Positions 55,474 to 64,000 of a DNA stretch of 64,000 nt are shown here, in pieces. The stretch is from contig NZ_CP034248.1 in NCBI RefSeq assembly GCF_003931855.1, positions 4,650,001-4,714,000 of the forward strand. Direction: 5' to 3'. Under the pieces are notes generated by a model. It searched no databases and was not told the origin of the DNA. It saw only the letters and a list, made by a program, of their open reading frames with translations. Made by a program: the position numbers and the translations under genes. The number at the start of each line of letters is the position of its first letter. Position 1 is the stretch's first letter. This DNA is from Paenibacillus lentus (GTDB lineage Bacteria; Bacillota; Bacilli; Paenibacillales; Paenibacillaceae).

Positions 55474-55502
55474 TTATAGCCTCCCTCGATCAAATGAAAT
55501 AG

Positions 55503-55542
55503 AAGGACTTGATACCCTGCAGTCCCAGAGAATCAAGTCCTT
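55503..55542 (-). terminator. Hairpin between the two GH105 genes
   Basis: Perfect 11-bp stem AAGGACTTGAT (55503-55513) with 55532-55542, 18-nt loop, inside an otherwise close-packed operon. No strong T run on the minus strand, so it may slow rather than stop transcription or protect the upstream mRNA. Confidence 0.55.
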
Positions 55543-55569
55543 TATCCGTCCGTGGATGATGTAAAGCCA

Positions 55570-56667
55570 TTAGTCGTTAATTAAGGACTCCATCTCAACA
55601 CATGCCATGACCAAGGCACCGACCCCGTGCAAGTCGTTATTTACTTTCGGCCTGGAAACGTAATTTTCGTAATCCCCTGCCGATGTGCCAATACAGATGT
55701 CAGGCAGAATCAGTCTGCCCTGTTCGTCCTGCTGCAGTACCTGAATTAAACCTCTATAACCTTTTTTAGCGGCAGCCTGGGCATTCTCGCTGCAAACTTC
55801 TAATTTCACAGCTTTGGCTATCGTATATACGAATAAGCACGAGCCCGAGGTTTCCAGCCAATTATCCGGCAGATGCCCCTTATCGACGACCTGGTACCAC
55901 AAGCCGCTCTCTTCATCTTGATAGCGAATCAGCGCCTCCACGAAATCACCCAGAACAGGTGCGAGTTCAGCGCGTCCCGGATGATCTGCAGGCAATAAAT
56001 CCATAAACTGCGCCAAAGCAAGACCGTACCAGCCGAGCGACCTGCTCCAGAATTCCGGTGAGCAACCCGTCTCTGGATTAGCCCAAGGCATGCGGCGGCT
56101 CTCATCCCAGGCATGATATAAGAGGCCCGTCGCTTCATCCTTCATGTATTTGCGCATTAACCTTTCCTGATGAAGCACCGTTTCGCGCAGCCCCGTTTCT
56201 CCGTATACATTGGCATACTTCAAGGAGAATACGCCGGCCATGTAAAGTCCGTCCAGCCACATTTGATACGGATATTTATCCTTATGCCAAAAGCCGCCTT
56301 CCGTAGTTTTGTTGATCGTTAGAAGCAGACTCCTCAATTTCTCAGCCGCAATCCGGTATTTTTCCTGTCCCGTTCTTTCGTGAAGATTGAACAGCAGGAG
56401 CCCGGCCTGCATAGCGTCCAGTTCATCCCGTTGAAAGTACAAATTACCGTGCTCATCGACGAGATCGTCTACATATTCTTGAATATAATTAACGTAACGA
56501 TCATCCTTGACTGTTGCCCACAATAGCTCCATGCCGCAAAGAAATACACCTTGGTGATAGTGCCAGCGATGAGCTGGGGGTAGCTCCCCCGCCTTATAAG
56601 TTTCCATTAAGGAATCGCATGCTTTTTTCGCCCAATCGAGCGGCGTAGCCGATACATTTACAGTCAT
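55570..56667 (-). CDS. GH105 unsaturated glycuronyl hydrolase, second copy
   Basis: A 365-aa paralogue of the previous enzyme: YQMWLDGLYMAGVF with the catalytic Asp, LYHAWDESRRMPWANP and EFWSRSLGWYGLAL. The frame opens at a TTG at 56673, only 2 nt from the GGAGGGAG site; the ATG at 56667 has 8-nt spacing and is preferred. Two GH105 genes in one operon suggest different unsaturated oligosaccharides are processed. It follows the permease genes. Confidence 0.92.
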   Translation of the reverse strand: MTVNVSATPLDWAKKACDSLMETYKAGELPPAHRWHYHQGVFLCGMELLWATVKDDRYVNYIQEYVDDLVDEHGNLYFQRDELDAMQAGLLLFNLHERTGQEKYRIAAEKLRSLLLTINKTTEGGFWHKDKYPYQMWLDGLYMAGVFSLKYANVYGETGLRETVLHQERLMRKYMKDEATGLLYHAWDESRRMPWANPETGCSPEFWSRSLGWYGLALAQFMDLLPADHPGRAELAPVLGDFVEALIRYQDEESGLWYQVVDKGHLPDNWLETSGSCLFVYTIAKAVKLEVCSENAQAAAKKGYRGLIQVLQQDEQGRLILPDICIGTSAGDYENYVSRPKVNNDLHGVGALVMACVEMESLIND

Positions 56668-56725
56668 TTTCAAGCTCCCTCCATGCTAACAATGTCCTCT
56701 TTCTCCAAGATGAACTACAGTGGAA

Positions 56726-57601
56726 TTAACCTTTCATCGAACCAAGCATAGCCCCTTTGGCAAAGTGCTTCTGAAGGAATGGATACACCATCAAAATCGG
56801 CAGAGTAGCTACGACGATAACCGCCATTTTAATCGTCTGGTCTGGCGGCGGTACCGCAGCGTCCAGCGTAGAGCTATGATCCATGCCGCTGGCCAATACG
56901 ACAATTTGTCTAAGCAGTACTTGGATCGGCCACTTCGCACTGTCATCCAGATACAGAATCGCCGTCATGTAGGTATTCCAATAAGTTACCGCATAGAACA
57001 AAGAAATGGTCGCAATGGCCGGCATCGATAACGGAAGTACGATTTTGAACAAAATACCGAAATCGTTACAGCCATCAATCTTGGCCGATTCCTCCAGCCC
57101 CTCAGGGATATTCTGGAAGAAGTTCTTGAGGATAATCATGTTAAAGGCACTGATCGCCGACGGAATAATCAATGAAGCGTACGTATCGATCAATCCCAGT
57201 TCTTTAACGACAAGGAACGTTGGAATCATTCCGCCATGGAATAACATCGTAAATACAACCATGAAGTTCACAACTTTGCGCCCATCCAAGTCCCGGCGGG
57301 ACAATCCATAAGCCATCAAAGCCGTCAAGAACATACTGACGAACGTCCCGACTAACGTAACTCCAACCGATACACCCATCGCTCTAAATATTGTATTCGT
57401 TGAGAAGATGAATTTATAAGCCTCAAAGCTCCAAACCTTCGGAATTAACACAAACTTACTAGCCGCCAATTCCGCACTGGTAGTAAATGAACCTGCTACA
57501 ACGTGAATAAAGGGAAGTACAGTAATCAAAGCGATGATCGCCAGTAATGTAAAGTTAACAGCAGCAAAGAGTCTGCCGCCGAAAGATCTATCTTCTACCA
57601 T
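56726..57601 (-). CDS. ABC transporter permease, LplC type
   Basis: A 291-aa permease with six membrane segments and an EAA-type loop (EESAKIDGCNDFGILFKIVLPLSMP). It ends in the family's FAKGAMLGSMKG tail. GGGAGGA precedes the ATG. With the LplB-type partner it forms the channel for complex pectic oligosaccharides such as rhamnogalacturonan fragments, by analogy with the B. subtilis YtcQ-YteP-YtcP system. No ATPase is present; MsmX-like sharing is implied. Confidence 0.92.
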   Translation of the reverse strand: MVEDRSFGGRLFAAVNFTLLAIIALITVLPFIHVVAGSFTTSAELAASKFVLIPKVWSFEAYKFIFSTNTIFRAMGVSVGVTLVGTFVSMFLTALMAYGLSRRDLDGRKVVNFMVVFTMLFHGGMIPTFLVVKELGLIDTYASLIIPSAISAFNMIILKNFFQNIPEGLEESAKIDGCNDFGILFKIVLPLSMPAIATISLFYAVTYWNTYMTAILYLDDSAKWPIQVLLRQIVVLASGMDHSSTLDAAVPPPDQTIKMAVIVVATLPILMVYPFLQKHFAKGAMLGSMKG

Positions 57602-57622
57602 TTCAATTCCTCCCGTAGCATA

Positions 57623-58588
57623 TCAATAGACGCCTTCTTCTCCCAGCTTCTTGGCAATTTTATTCACGGCCATGACCATAATAAGACCAATGATGGATTT
57701 AAAGAAGCCGATTGCAGTACTGTAGCTAAATTGACCCTGCCTTAAGCCAGCGGTGTAAACATACGTATCGATAATCTCCGCAACCTCTCTGTTCATGGAA
57801 TTCAGCAGCAAGTAGACATGTTCGAATCCCAAATCGAGAACGGAACCAATTTTCAAAATAAATAGGGTAATAATAACGCCTCTAATCGCCGGGATCGTAA
57901 TATGCCAGATTTGTCTGAGTCTTCCGGCACCGTCCATGCGTGCTGCTTCATAAAGACCTGGATCAATTGCAGCAATGGAAGCCAGGTAGATAATCGTTCC
58001 CCAACCCGCTTCTCTCCAGATGACCTGAATGATATACATCGGTCTAAACCAGCTCGGGTTTAGCAAGAAATTGATCTTTTCAAATCCAAAAAAGACAAGC
58101 AAATCATTTATAATTCCTCCGTCCATCGTAACCATAACGAATGAAATGGAGACGACGATAACCCAAGACATAAAGTGGGGGATATAAAGGAGCGACTGAA
58201 AAATCCTTTTAAAGAAATTACCTCGAAGCTCATTTAACATGAGTGCGAGTATGATCGGAATCGGAAAGTAAATAAATATATTCAATCCGAATAGAATCAA
58301 GGTATTCATTAAAATATTGAGGAAATCCGGTTCAGTGAATAGCCTCGTAAAATGCTTCATACCTACCCAATCGCTTCCGAGAATGCCATGGTAAGGTTTG
58401 TAATCCTGGAACGATATAATCAACCCGTACATCGGTAAATATTTAAAGATGATGAAATAAAGCAGTCCCGGAGCAATCATGACGTAGAGCCATCGATTTC
58501 TCCAAATTCGCCTTTTGACCTCTTGTTTGCTCTTCGAAGCATCTAGTGCCGGTTGAACTGGACTCGGCGGTATGGTCACTTCCTGCAT
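57623..58588 (-). CDS. ABC transporter permease, LplB type
   Basis: A ~321-aa permease with six membrane segments and the loop EAARMDGAGRLRQIWHITIP. Family landmarks are YVMIAPGLLYFIIFKYLPMYG and the C-terminal NKIAKKLGEEGVY. The start at 58588 follows AAGGAAG by 6 nt; the frame opens at 58621. It precedes the LplC-type permease by about 21 nt. Confidence 0.92.
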   Translation of the reverse strand: MQEVTIPPSPVQPALDASKSKQEVKRRIWRNRWLYVMIAPGLLYFIIFKYLPMYGLIISFQDYKPYHGILGSDWVGMKHFTRLFTEPDFLNILMNTLILFGLNIFIYFPIPIILALMLNELRGNFFKRIFQSLLYIPHFMSWVIVVSISFVMVTMDGGIINDLLVFFGFEKINFLLNPSWFRPMYIIQVIWREAGWGTIIYLASIAAIDPGLYEAARMDGAGRLRQIWHITIPAIRGVIITLFILKIGSVLDLGFEHVYLLLNSMNREVAEIIDTYVYTAGLRQGQFSYSTAIGFFKSIIGLIMVMAVNKIAKKLGEEGVY

Positions 58589-58648
58589 GATCTTCTTCCT
58601 TTCTGTTTCATAATGGAGCAAGGTGGCTTATGCTCCTTGGAATAGAAG

Positions 58649-58679
58649 AGGCTGTTGAGTCTATCAACATCAACAACCT
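58649..58679 (-). terminator. Hairpin between binding-protein and permease genes
   Basis: 10-bp stem with one mismatch (58649-58658 with 58670-58679). It lies just after the binding-protein stop. Such hairpins often keep binding-protein mRNA more abundant than the permease mRNA. Confidence 0.5.
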
Positions 58680-58715
58680 TTCTAATCCTCTATCCCTTTG
58701 CCTCAAGCCAGATCC

Positions 58716-60251
58716 TTACTTCTTGTATGCAGCGTTATATTCTTCGATGATTTTATCTCCGCCGCGCTTCTTCCAGTTCTCTACTTCTTTCTCAAAGCCG
58801 GCTTTATCAATTTGACCATACATATACTTGTAAGTCGCATCAGTTATAATTTGTTGAAGCTCAACACCCTTCTCCGTAAACGTAGCGGAATCAAGCGGTG
58901 CCGTTGGATCTGGAACCCCTACCTTCACGTTCTCCAAGAGCAATTCTTCAGCACGGATTCGGCCTGGAAGCACATTATAAGGTTCGTACATGCCGTTAGT
59001 TTCGGCTTCGCCGATCACGCTATCCTTGTAGCCTTTTACTTCTCGTTCGATCAATTCTTTATCATCGGTTGGCTTCGCTTTACCGTCTTCAACCGTGTAA
59101 TGCACACCTTCGATTCCCCAGAACATAAGGTTGGAAACCTCTGGCGTCATCATTTTGTCAAAGAAGGCGAGGATTTTCTTCAATTCTGCCTCGTCTTTGA
59201 CAGCCCCTTTAGGGAACAGGACAACGTTGTTATATCCAGGAATCATCCATTGCGCAAATTTTCCATCCGGTCCGGCAACCATACTATGCGTATCCAGAAC
59301 AGCATCCGGGACGTTTTTGATAAGGTCTTTGTTCAAAGAATCGATATCCTGCATGGAGCCACCGATATACAGTCCTGCTTTGCCGCTTGTGAACATTTTG
59401 ACGGCATCGGTTTTACTGGTTGCCGCGAAGTCCTGGTTCATATAACCGTTATCACGAAGCTTCTTAAAGAAATCCATCGTATCGATATACTCCTGGAACG
59501 TAAACTCCGGCTGCAATTGCCCGTCCTTCTCTCCCCAGCCGTTCGGTGTTCCGAACCACGAGGATATGGTTTTGAATGCGCCATAGGTCAATTCGTTCCG
59601 ATCCACGACCCCTGTCGTATCCTTTACATTGTTGCCGTCGGGATCTTGCTCTGTAAACGCTTTAGCCATTTCGAACAATTCATCAACATTTGCTGGAGCA
59701 GATAAATTCAATTTATCGGCCCAGTCCTTACGATAAATAATTCCTTGACGCGCCAGCGGTCTACCGATGTACAGCGAGTAGAGCTTGCCGTCTACTTTCG
59801 TATTATTAAGGATTTCCGGCTTCAGCTTGCTCAGGTTCGGAAATTCGTTGAGATAAGGCCCAATCTCCCAGAATTGCCCGTCTTTAATTGCATCTTTCAT
59901 TTGAATAAATGTTGTCTGGTTCTTCAAATAAGTCACTTGCGGCAGTGAGCTCGTTGCAAAGGAAGAATTCAACTTCTCTTCATACGTATCTGCCGGGAAA
60001 AATTGGTACGTTAATTTGGTGTTCGTCAATTTTTCTAACTCTTTTTTAATGGTGTCTGGCGGTGTCTCTGAAGTGTTAAGCGGAAGCATGATTTTAATTT
60101 CCATAGGCGCATCCGATTCGGCCCCTTTCGCCGCATCGCCCCCTGTAGCTGGTGCTGCTTTGTCGTTGCCGCCTGAGCAGGCCGTCAACATTACGCTTAG
60201 TGTCAGCAATACAGCCAACATGATGGAGAAGGATTTTTTCTTCATAACCAT
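58716..60251 (-). CDS. Pectic oligosaccharide-binding lipoprotein, LplA type
   Basis: A ~511-aa binding lipoprotein with signal sequence and lipobox TAC (Cys near residue 25), followed by a Gly/Asp/Ala linker. Conserved stretches are KLEKLTNTKLTY-like near the start, ARQGIIYRKDWADKL, DVVDRNELTYGAFK and IQQIITDATYKYMYGQIDK at the end. The ATG at 60251 follows GGAGG by 5 nt; the frame opens at 60263. It is first in the transporter/enzyme operon, so probably the main uptake receptor. Confidence 0.92.
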   Translation of the reverse strand: MVMKKKSFSIMLAVLLTLSVMLTACSGGNDKAAPATGGDAAKGAESDAPMEIKIMLPLNTSETPPDTIKKELEKLTNTKLTYQFFPADTYEEKLNSSFATSSLPQVTYLKNQTTFIQMKDAIKDGQFWEIGPYLNEFPNLSKLKPEILNNTKVDGKLYSLYIGRPLARQGIIYRKDWADKLNLSAPANVDELFEMAKAFTEQDPDGNNVKDTTGVVDRNELTYGAFKTISSWFGTPNGWGEKDGQLQPEFTFQEYIDTMDFFKKLRDNGYMNQDFAATSKTDAVKMFTSGKAGLYIGGSMQDIDSLNKDLIKNVPDAVLDTHSMVAGPDGKFAQWMIPGYNNVVLFPKGAVKDEAELKKILAFFDKMMTPEVSNLMFWGIEGVHYTVEDGKAKPTDDKELIEREVKGYKDSVIGEAETNGMYEPYNVLPGRIRAEELLLENVKVGVPDPTAPLDSATFTEKGVELQQIITDATYKYMYGQIDKAGFEKEVENWKKRGGDKIIEEYNAAYKK

Positions 60252-60393
60252 TTTGACCTCCATTGGACTTATTGTTCTTACACTTTCAACAGTACAGCCT
60301 GGATGCGGTTACGAATACAATCATTTGTTCATAAACGCTGGTATACCAACGAATTCTGAATAAATGATTATCACCGTAACGGCGATGAAAACA

Positions 60394-60424
60394 TAAAAAA
60401 CCACAGTGCATAGAGCACCGTGGT
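60394..60424 (-). terminator. Terminator after the second binding lipoprotein
   Basis: 10-bp stem with one mismatch (60400-60409 with 60415-60424), 5-nt loop, then six T on the minus strand (A run 60395-60400). It separates this gene from the downstream operon. Confidence 0.85.
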
Positions 60425-60440
60425 CTCACATGATCATTTG

Positions 60441-61967
60441 TTAATTATTGCGTAATCGCTCACGTAACAGGGCTTCTTCGTACTCTTGAATGATGAGATC
60501 TCCGCCATTTTGCCGCCATTTCAAGGTCTCATTCTTAAATCCTTCAACAGTTATTTTTCCTAAAATATAGTTGTACGTCGCATCCGTGATAATCTGCGAC
60601 AGCTCGGCATTCTTCTCATCAAACGTATCAGAGCTTAAATACACGGTCGGATCAACTACGAGGAAGGATTCATTGTCTTCACTGAGGCGTTCCGCGGCAG
60701 CGGTCAATTCTTCCTTCTGAACAACCTCCAGAATGTTGGTATTACTCATATTGGCAATCATAAGAGAATACAAAGGATTCACTTCATCGACGCGCAGCCT
60801 GGAGGTTTCTTCAGGAAGAATGACCTTCCCGCCCACAATTTCATAGTGTCTTCCCTCAACGCCATACATCATCAGGTTAGCGACATCTTTATCCATCGTT
60901 CGGTCAAAGAAGGCGAGCACTTCTTTTAATTCCTCTTCCGTTGCAATGGCTTTTTTGGAGAAGAGATACAACCCATTATAATTTGGGATAGACCATACCT
61001 TATAACCCTTTGGGCCATGAATCCGATTAATTAGAGCCAGCTCAGCCTTGGGATGCAATGCCTGTGTTTCAATAGACAATCGCTGGACATCCGTCATACT
61101 TCCAATATATACACCTGCCGATCCGCGAATAAAACTATCACGCTGCAGTTCCTTGCTCGTCAAAGCAAAATCCTGGTTGATCAATTTCTCGTCATATAAT
61201 TTCTTCATAAAATTCATCGTGTTCATGTATTCTTCCGTCTCGAACTCGGGAATGAGTTGATCTCCTGCCAGTTCCCAATTGTTCGGGGTACCAAAATAGG
61301 AGCTCAGCGTCTTAAATACGCCGTACACCAGATCATTGCGGTCTACAAGACCAATCGTGTCCTGCTTTCCATTCTGATCAGGGTCGTTATAGGTAAATTG
61401 CTTCAATACGTCATATAAATCCTCCAAAGTACGTGGCTCCTCCAAACCAAGGTTATCCAGCCAATCCTTGCGGATGATAATCCCCTGCCTTGAGGAAGGT
61501 CGCTCGGTATATAAGCCGTAAATTTTGCCCTCCACCGCCGTCTGCCGGAGAATGGAAGGACTCAGCTGGCTTAGGTTGGGGAATTCTGCAAGATAAGGCT
61601 CTATCTCCCAAAAGTCACCGGATTTAATGGCATTCTTAACCACGCTGTAATCGGTGAATTTCACGAAGGTCACCTTTGCCAATGAGTTCGTCGTGAGCGC
61701 CGTATTCATTTTATCTGTATAGACTCCTTCGGGAACCCAGCGTATATCAAGCTCCACTCCTGTCAATCTCTCCAGCTCGGCAATAACCTCCTTCGAGGGC
61801 TGCTGAGGAAAATGAAGCGGTGCCAATATGGATACATAGGGACTCTTATTGCTGGAATCCGTTCGAGCAGACTGTACATCGCCGCACCCGATTAATAGAA
61901 CAAAGAAAATCGGTATGAGCAGATGAACGTAGTGTAGCGCGGTTCTTTTTGAAGACAATCTAGGCAT
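60441..61967 (-). CDS. Second LplA-type binding lipoprotein, separate unit
   Basis: A ~508-aa paralogue of the first lipoprotein; the signal sequence ends in LLIGC. It shares the family landmarks RQGIIIRKDWLDNLG, LVDRNDLVYGVFK and LSQIITDATYNYILGKITVEG. The start at 61967 has AGGGGGAAC about 7 nt upstream; the frame opens at 62036. It is not attached to permeases: a strong terminator follows it. It is divergent from the membrane-bound AraC-type regulator, so it may supply that sensor or use the neighbouring permeases. Confidence 0.9.
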   Translation of the reverse strand: MPRLSSKRTALHYVHLLIPIFFVLLIGCGDVQSARTDSSNKSPYVSILAPLHFPQQPSKEVIAELERLTGVELDIRWVPEGVYTDKMNTALTTNSLAKVTFVKFTDYSVVKNAIKSGDFWEIEPYLAEFPNLSQLSPSILRQTAVEGKIYGLYTERPSSRQGIIIRKDWLDNLGLEEPRTLEDLYDVLKQFTYNDPDQNGKQDTIGLVDRNDLVYGVFKTLSSYFGTPNNWELAGDQLIPEFETEEYMNTMNFMKKLYDEKLINQDFALTSKELQRDSFIRGSAGVYIGSMTDVQRLSIETQALHPKAELALINRIHGPKGYKVWSIPNYNGLYLFSKKAIATEEELKEVLAFFDRTMDKDVANLMMYGVEGRHYEIVGGKVILPEETSRLRVDEVNPLYSLMIANMSNTNILEVVQKEELTAAAERLSEDNESFLVVDPTVYLSSDTFDEKNAELSQIITDATYNYILGKITVEGFKNETLKWRQNGGDLIIQEYEEALLRERLRNN

Positions 61968-62081
61968 TTCAGTTCCCCCTACAAGTAATGTAAGATCTGT
62001 CTCTTTACGCTTAACGTACACAATTATACAATACATCCTATTACTTGAATATTTGATAGCTCATAGCCATAATTAGAGAAA

Positions 62082-62110
62082 ATGATTATTGCGTTATGAG
62101 ATGATTATTG
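62082..62110. promoter_or_regulatory. Direct repeat ATGATTATTG, candidate regulator site
   Basis: ATGATTATTG occurs at 62082-62091 and again at 62101-62110, 19 bp apart (two helical turns), in the divergent region between the lipoprotein and the regulator. The core AATGATTAT also occurs upstream of the first lipoprotein (60363-60371). This fits an AraC-type binding site, by inference. Confidence 0.45.
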
Positions 62111-62172
62111 TTATTATTCATCCACATGCGGTTACGCTGATTACTTCTACACAAGCAGAGGTGCTGAGTTCT

Positions 62173-64000
62173 GTGAGACCATTAAGTTTCTTGAGTAAAC
62201 TGACTATTTTCGCCTTTGTGATTGGTACGCTTCCCGTCGTGTTTATCGGTTCATTCTCATATTTGACATCTTCCAATGAAATCCAAAAAAATGTGAACAA
62301 AAGTAAAATGGAGCTTATCCTGCAAATCAACTCCAATGTAGAGCATAAATTAACAACAGTCAATCAAACTTTAAACCAAGTTGTCAACTCAAGTGTATTA
62401 AAAAGAGCACTGGACAATCCGTTAAATGAGAGCGATTTCATTTTGTATAACGATTTAAGAAACGAAATCCGCAACATGCAATCTTTTGATACGAAGCTGG
62501 AGGACGTCGTTTTGTTAAACCAGAGAAAGAACTGGATGATCAAAAATTCCGGATTATATCGCCTGGATCAATATAAAAATTATGAGCAGCTTACGAATTT
62601 GATCAACACTTCGGATAATACATCCTGGGTACTAACCCCCTCCGCCTGGTTCTATAGTGAGGAGAGCTCGAACGTCACCGATTGCGATTACAGCATAAGC
62701 CTGATCAAGAGGCTTCCTACTTCCAAGCTGCATAAGTACGGACTGGCCATGGCGAACATACCGGCTTGCAGCCTAAACGATTTCATCAATTCGGAAATAG
62801 AGCCTTTCGACAGCATTATGATTCTTGATGAGCATCACCGAATCCTGCTTCATCCGGATAGTTCGATGATTGGCAAGCCAGTTTATGAAAGCGGATTCTC
62901 TGATGCTTCGACAATTTCTGATTCTCCCACACCTTCAGGACAATTCAAGACGCTCATCGATAAAAAGGATTATGCGGTTACCTATTTGAAATCGCCAATG
63001 AACGGCTGGGTTTATTTATCGGTGACATCCATCGAGAGCATGACCAAGGAATCGAATAAAATTGGTACATACACATTATACGTCTGTTTACTTATGCTGC
63101 TGCTGTCCATTTTGACAGCATGGATCGGTTCGCGCCGCATGTACTCGCCGATTGAAAGATTGCTCAACCAGATGGGACAACGTAAAGCAGATATCAAATC
63201 CAAGCATTCCAATGAATTTCAACTAATTGGCGAGCATGTCCAGCATCTCTTCCAATCGAAATCCCAGCTTGAGAAGGAAGTCCGCCAGCATATTCAACAG
63301 GTGCGTACTTTTTTTCTGATCAAGGCGTTCAATGGGCACCTCAAAAAAAGAGAGTTCATCGAGGAGCTTGAGCAATTTGGTTATCTCACTCAAGTCGAAG
63401 AGTGGCGAACGATGGCTGTACTGACGCTGTCTATTGATTTCTGCGACGATTCTGACTATGAGAAGAAGGATCTGAACCTGTTATTATTTGCCGCCCATAA
63501 TATGATTGAGGAGCTGGTCTCCCCTGAGCAGCGGCTTGCCCCGGTCATAATTGATCAAACGGTCGTTACACTGATCGGCAGTACGGATGCGGATGAGGTG
63601 TCTTTTCACAAAACGCTCTATTCGCTAACGGAAAATCTTCAACAGGAAATCAACAATTACTTGAAGCTGCAGGTCAGCATCGGTCTTAGCCTGTCCTTCC
63701 AATCCGTGCATAGAATATCAACCGCCTATCGGGAAAGCCTCGAAGCATTGAAGCATCGGATCAAGCTCGGCAAAGGCGTAATTATTCAGTATGAGAACAT
63801 TAACTCGGGTAAACATTATTTGAATTTAAACTATCCGACGCATAAGGAAAATGATTTGATGGACGCGATTAAGCTGGCCGAAACCGATAAAGCGAAAGAG
63901 CTTGTTCACCAATTGTTCAAGTCTATCTTTGCGCTGGAGCTTACTCCGCAGGAATATCAGATTCCCTTGACCCGTTTGCTAAATAATTTGCTAATTATGA
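62173..64000 (+). CDS. Membrane-bound AraC-type regulator with extracellular sensor (5' part)
   Basis: Open to the window end (609 codons and counting). It starts at a GTG (62173) with GAGGTG 9 nt upstream. The order is a membrane helix (about residues 10-32, TIFAFVIGTLPVVFIGSF), a long extracellular sensor domain to about 295, a second helix (about 296-315, TYTLYVCLLMLLLSIL) and a cytoplasmic region with STAYRESLEALKHRIKLGK, typical of YesS/YtdP regulators. The AraC DNA-binding domain expected at the C-terminus lies beyond the window. Likely controls the pectin operon. Confidence 0.88.
   Translation, partial: MRPLSFLSKLTIFAFVIGTLPVVFIGSFSYLTSSNEIQKNVNKSKMELILQINSNVEHKLTTVNQTLNQVVNSSVLKRALDNPLNESDFILYNDLRNEIRNMQSFDTKLEDVVLLNQRKNWMIKNSGLYRLDQYKNYEQLTNLINTSDNTSWVLTPSAWFYSEESSNVTDCDYSISLIKRLPTSKLHKYGLAMANIPACSLNDFINSEIEPFDSIMILDEHHRILLHPDSSMIGKPVYESGFSDASTISDSPTPSGQFKTLIDKKDYAVTYLKSPMNGWVYLSVTSIESMTKESNKIGTYTLYVCLLMLLLSILTAWIGSRRMYSPIERLLNQMGQRKADIKSKHSNEFQLIGEHVQHLFQSKSQLEKEVRQHIQQVRTFFLIKAFNGHLKKREFIEELEQFGYLTQVEEWRTMAVLTLSIDFCDDSDYEKKDLNLLLFAAHNMIEELVSPEQRLAPVIIDQTVVTLIGSTDADEVSFHKTLYSLTENLQQEINNYLKLQVSIGLSLSFQSVHRISTAYRESLEALKHRIKLGKGVIIQYENINSGKHYLNLNYPTHKENDLMDAIKLAETDKAKELVHQLFKSIFALELTPQEYQIPLTRLLNNLLIM

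Noticed and set aside
58698-59705. 335-codon plus-strand frame
   Set aside because: Fully antisense to a well-supported binding-lipoprotein gene and without family features.

Overview
The window looks like chromosomal DNA of an endospore-forming, low-to-mid GC Gram-positive bacterium, most likely Paenibacillus or a close relative. Supporting signs are a YheC/YheD-type spore-coat ATP-grasp gene, a YjcZ-type small sporulation protein, strong AGGAGG-like ribosome binding sites with many GTG and TTG starts, EcsA/EcsB, two secreted proteins ending in three SLH repeats, YesM/YesN-type two-component regulation and LplABC-type sugar transporters. I see no rRNA, tRNA, CRISPR array, prophage or plasmid origin.

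Layout. 1-5 kb: end of a spore-coat gene, the thiamine-precursor ECF transporter ykoEDC behind a TPP riboswitch and its terminator, and psd. 5-8 kb: a degenerate ~17-bp repeat array, an IS1182-type element whose transposase is split at an A8 slippery run, and a lipoprotein pseudogene full of short tandem repeats. 8-17 kb: an SLH-anchored GH53 galactanase, a 42-aa small protein, an AraC regulator, and a PLP-related cluster (MocR regulator, divergent flavin-nucleotide-binding protein, aminotransferase), then yjcZ. 17-27 kb: housekeeping genes (ecsAB, DEAD-box helicase, SDR, CheX, LysR regulator, hisJ, GNAT, DUF1361, nagZ). 27-33 kb: a DUF2569 protein, an SLH-anchored subtilase and an L,D-transpeptidase. 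33-50 kb: carbohydrate genes comprising a GH2 beta-mannosidase divergent from a sugar ABC transporter and a YesM/YesN two-component system, a GH4 glycosidase, two AraC regulators and lacZ. 50-64 kb: a pectin/rhamnogalacturonan utilisation locus on the minus strand (two binding lipoproteins, two permeases, two GH105, GH28, alpha/beta hydrolase, CE8 pectinesterase, truncated GH43, SGNH esterase) divergent from a membrane-bound AraC-type regulator cut by the window edge.

How it works together (inference). The secreted galactanase and subtilase act at the S-layer. Short galactan and pectin oligosaccharides enter through ABC transporters that carry no ATPase gene here, so a shared MsmX-like ATPase elsewhere is implied. 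They are then finished in the cytoplasm by lacZ, GH4, GH2, GH28, GH105 and esterases, none of which has a visible signal peptide. Control is local (AraC regulators, YesM/YesN), with at least one perfect cre site for catabolite repression.

The most unusual features are the number of short tandem repeats, a divergent binding-protein/sensor-regulator pair sharing a repeated motif, a GH43 remnant in frame with an esterase across one stop codon, and the candidate programmed frameshift in the IS. No clear-cut new defence or mobile system was found.
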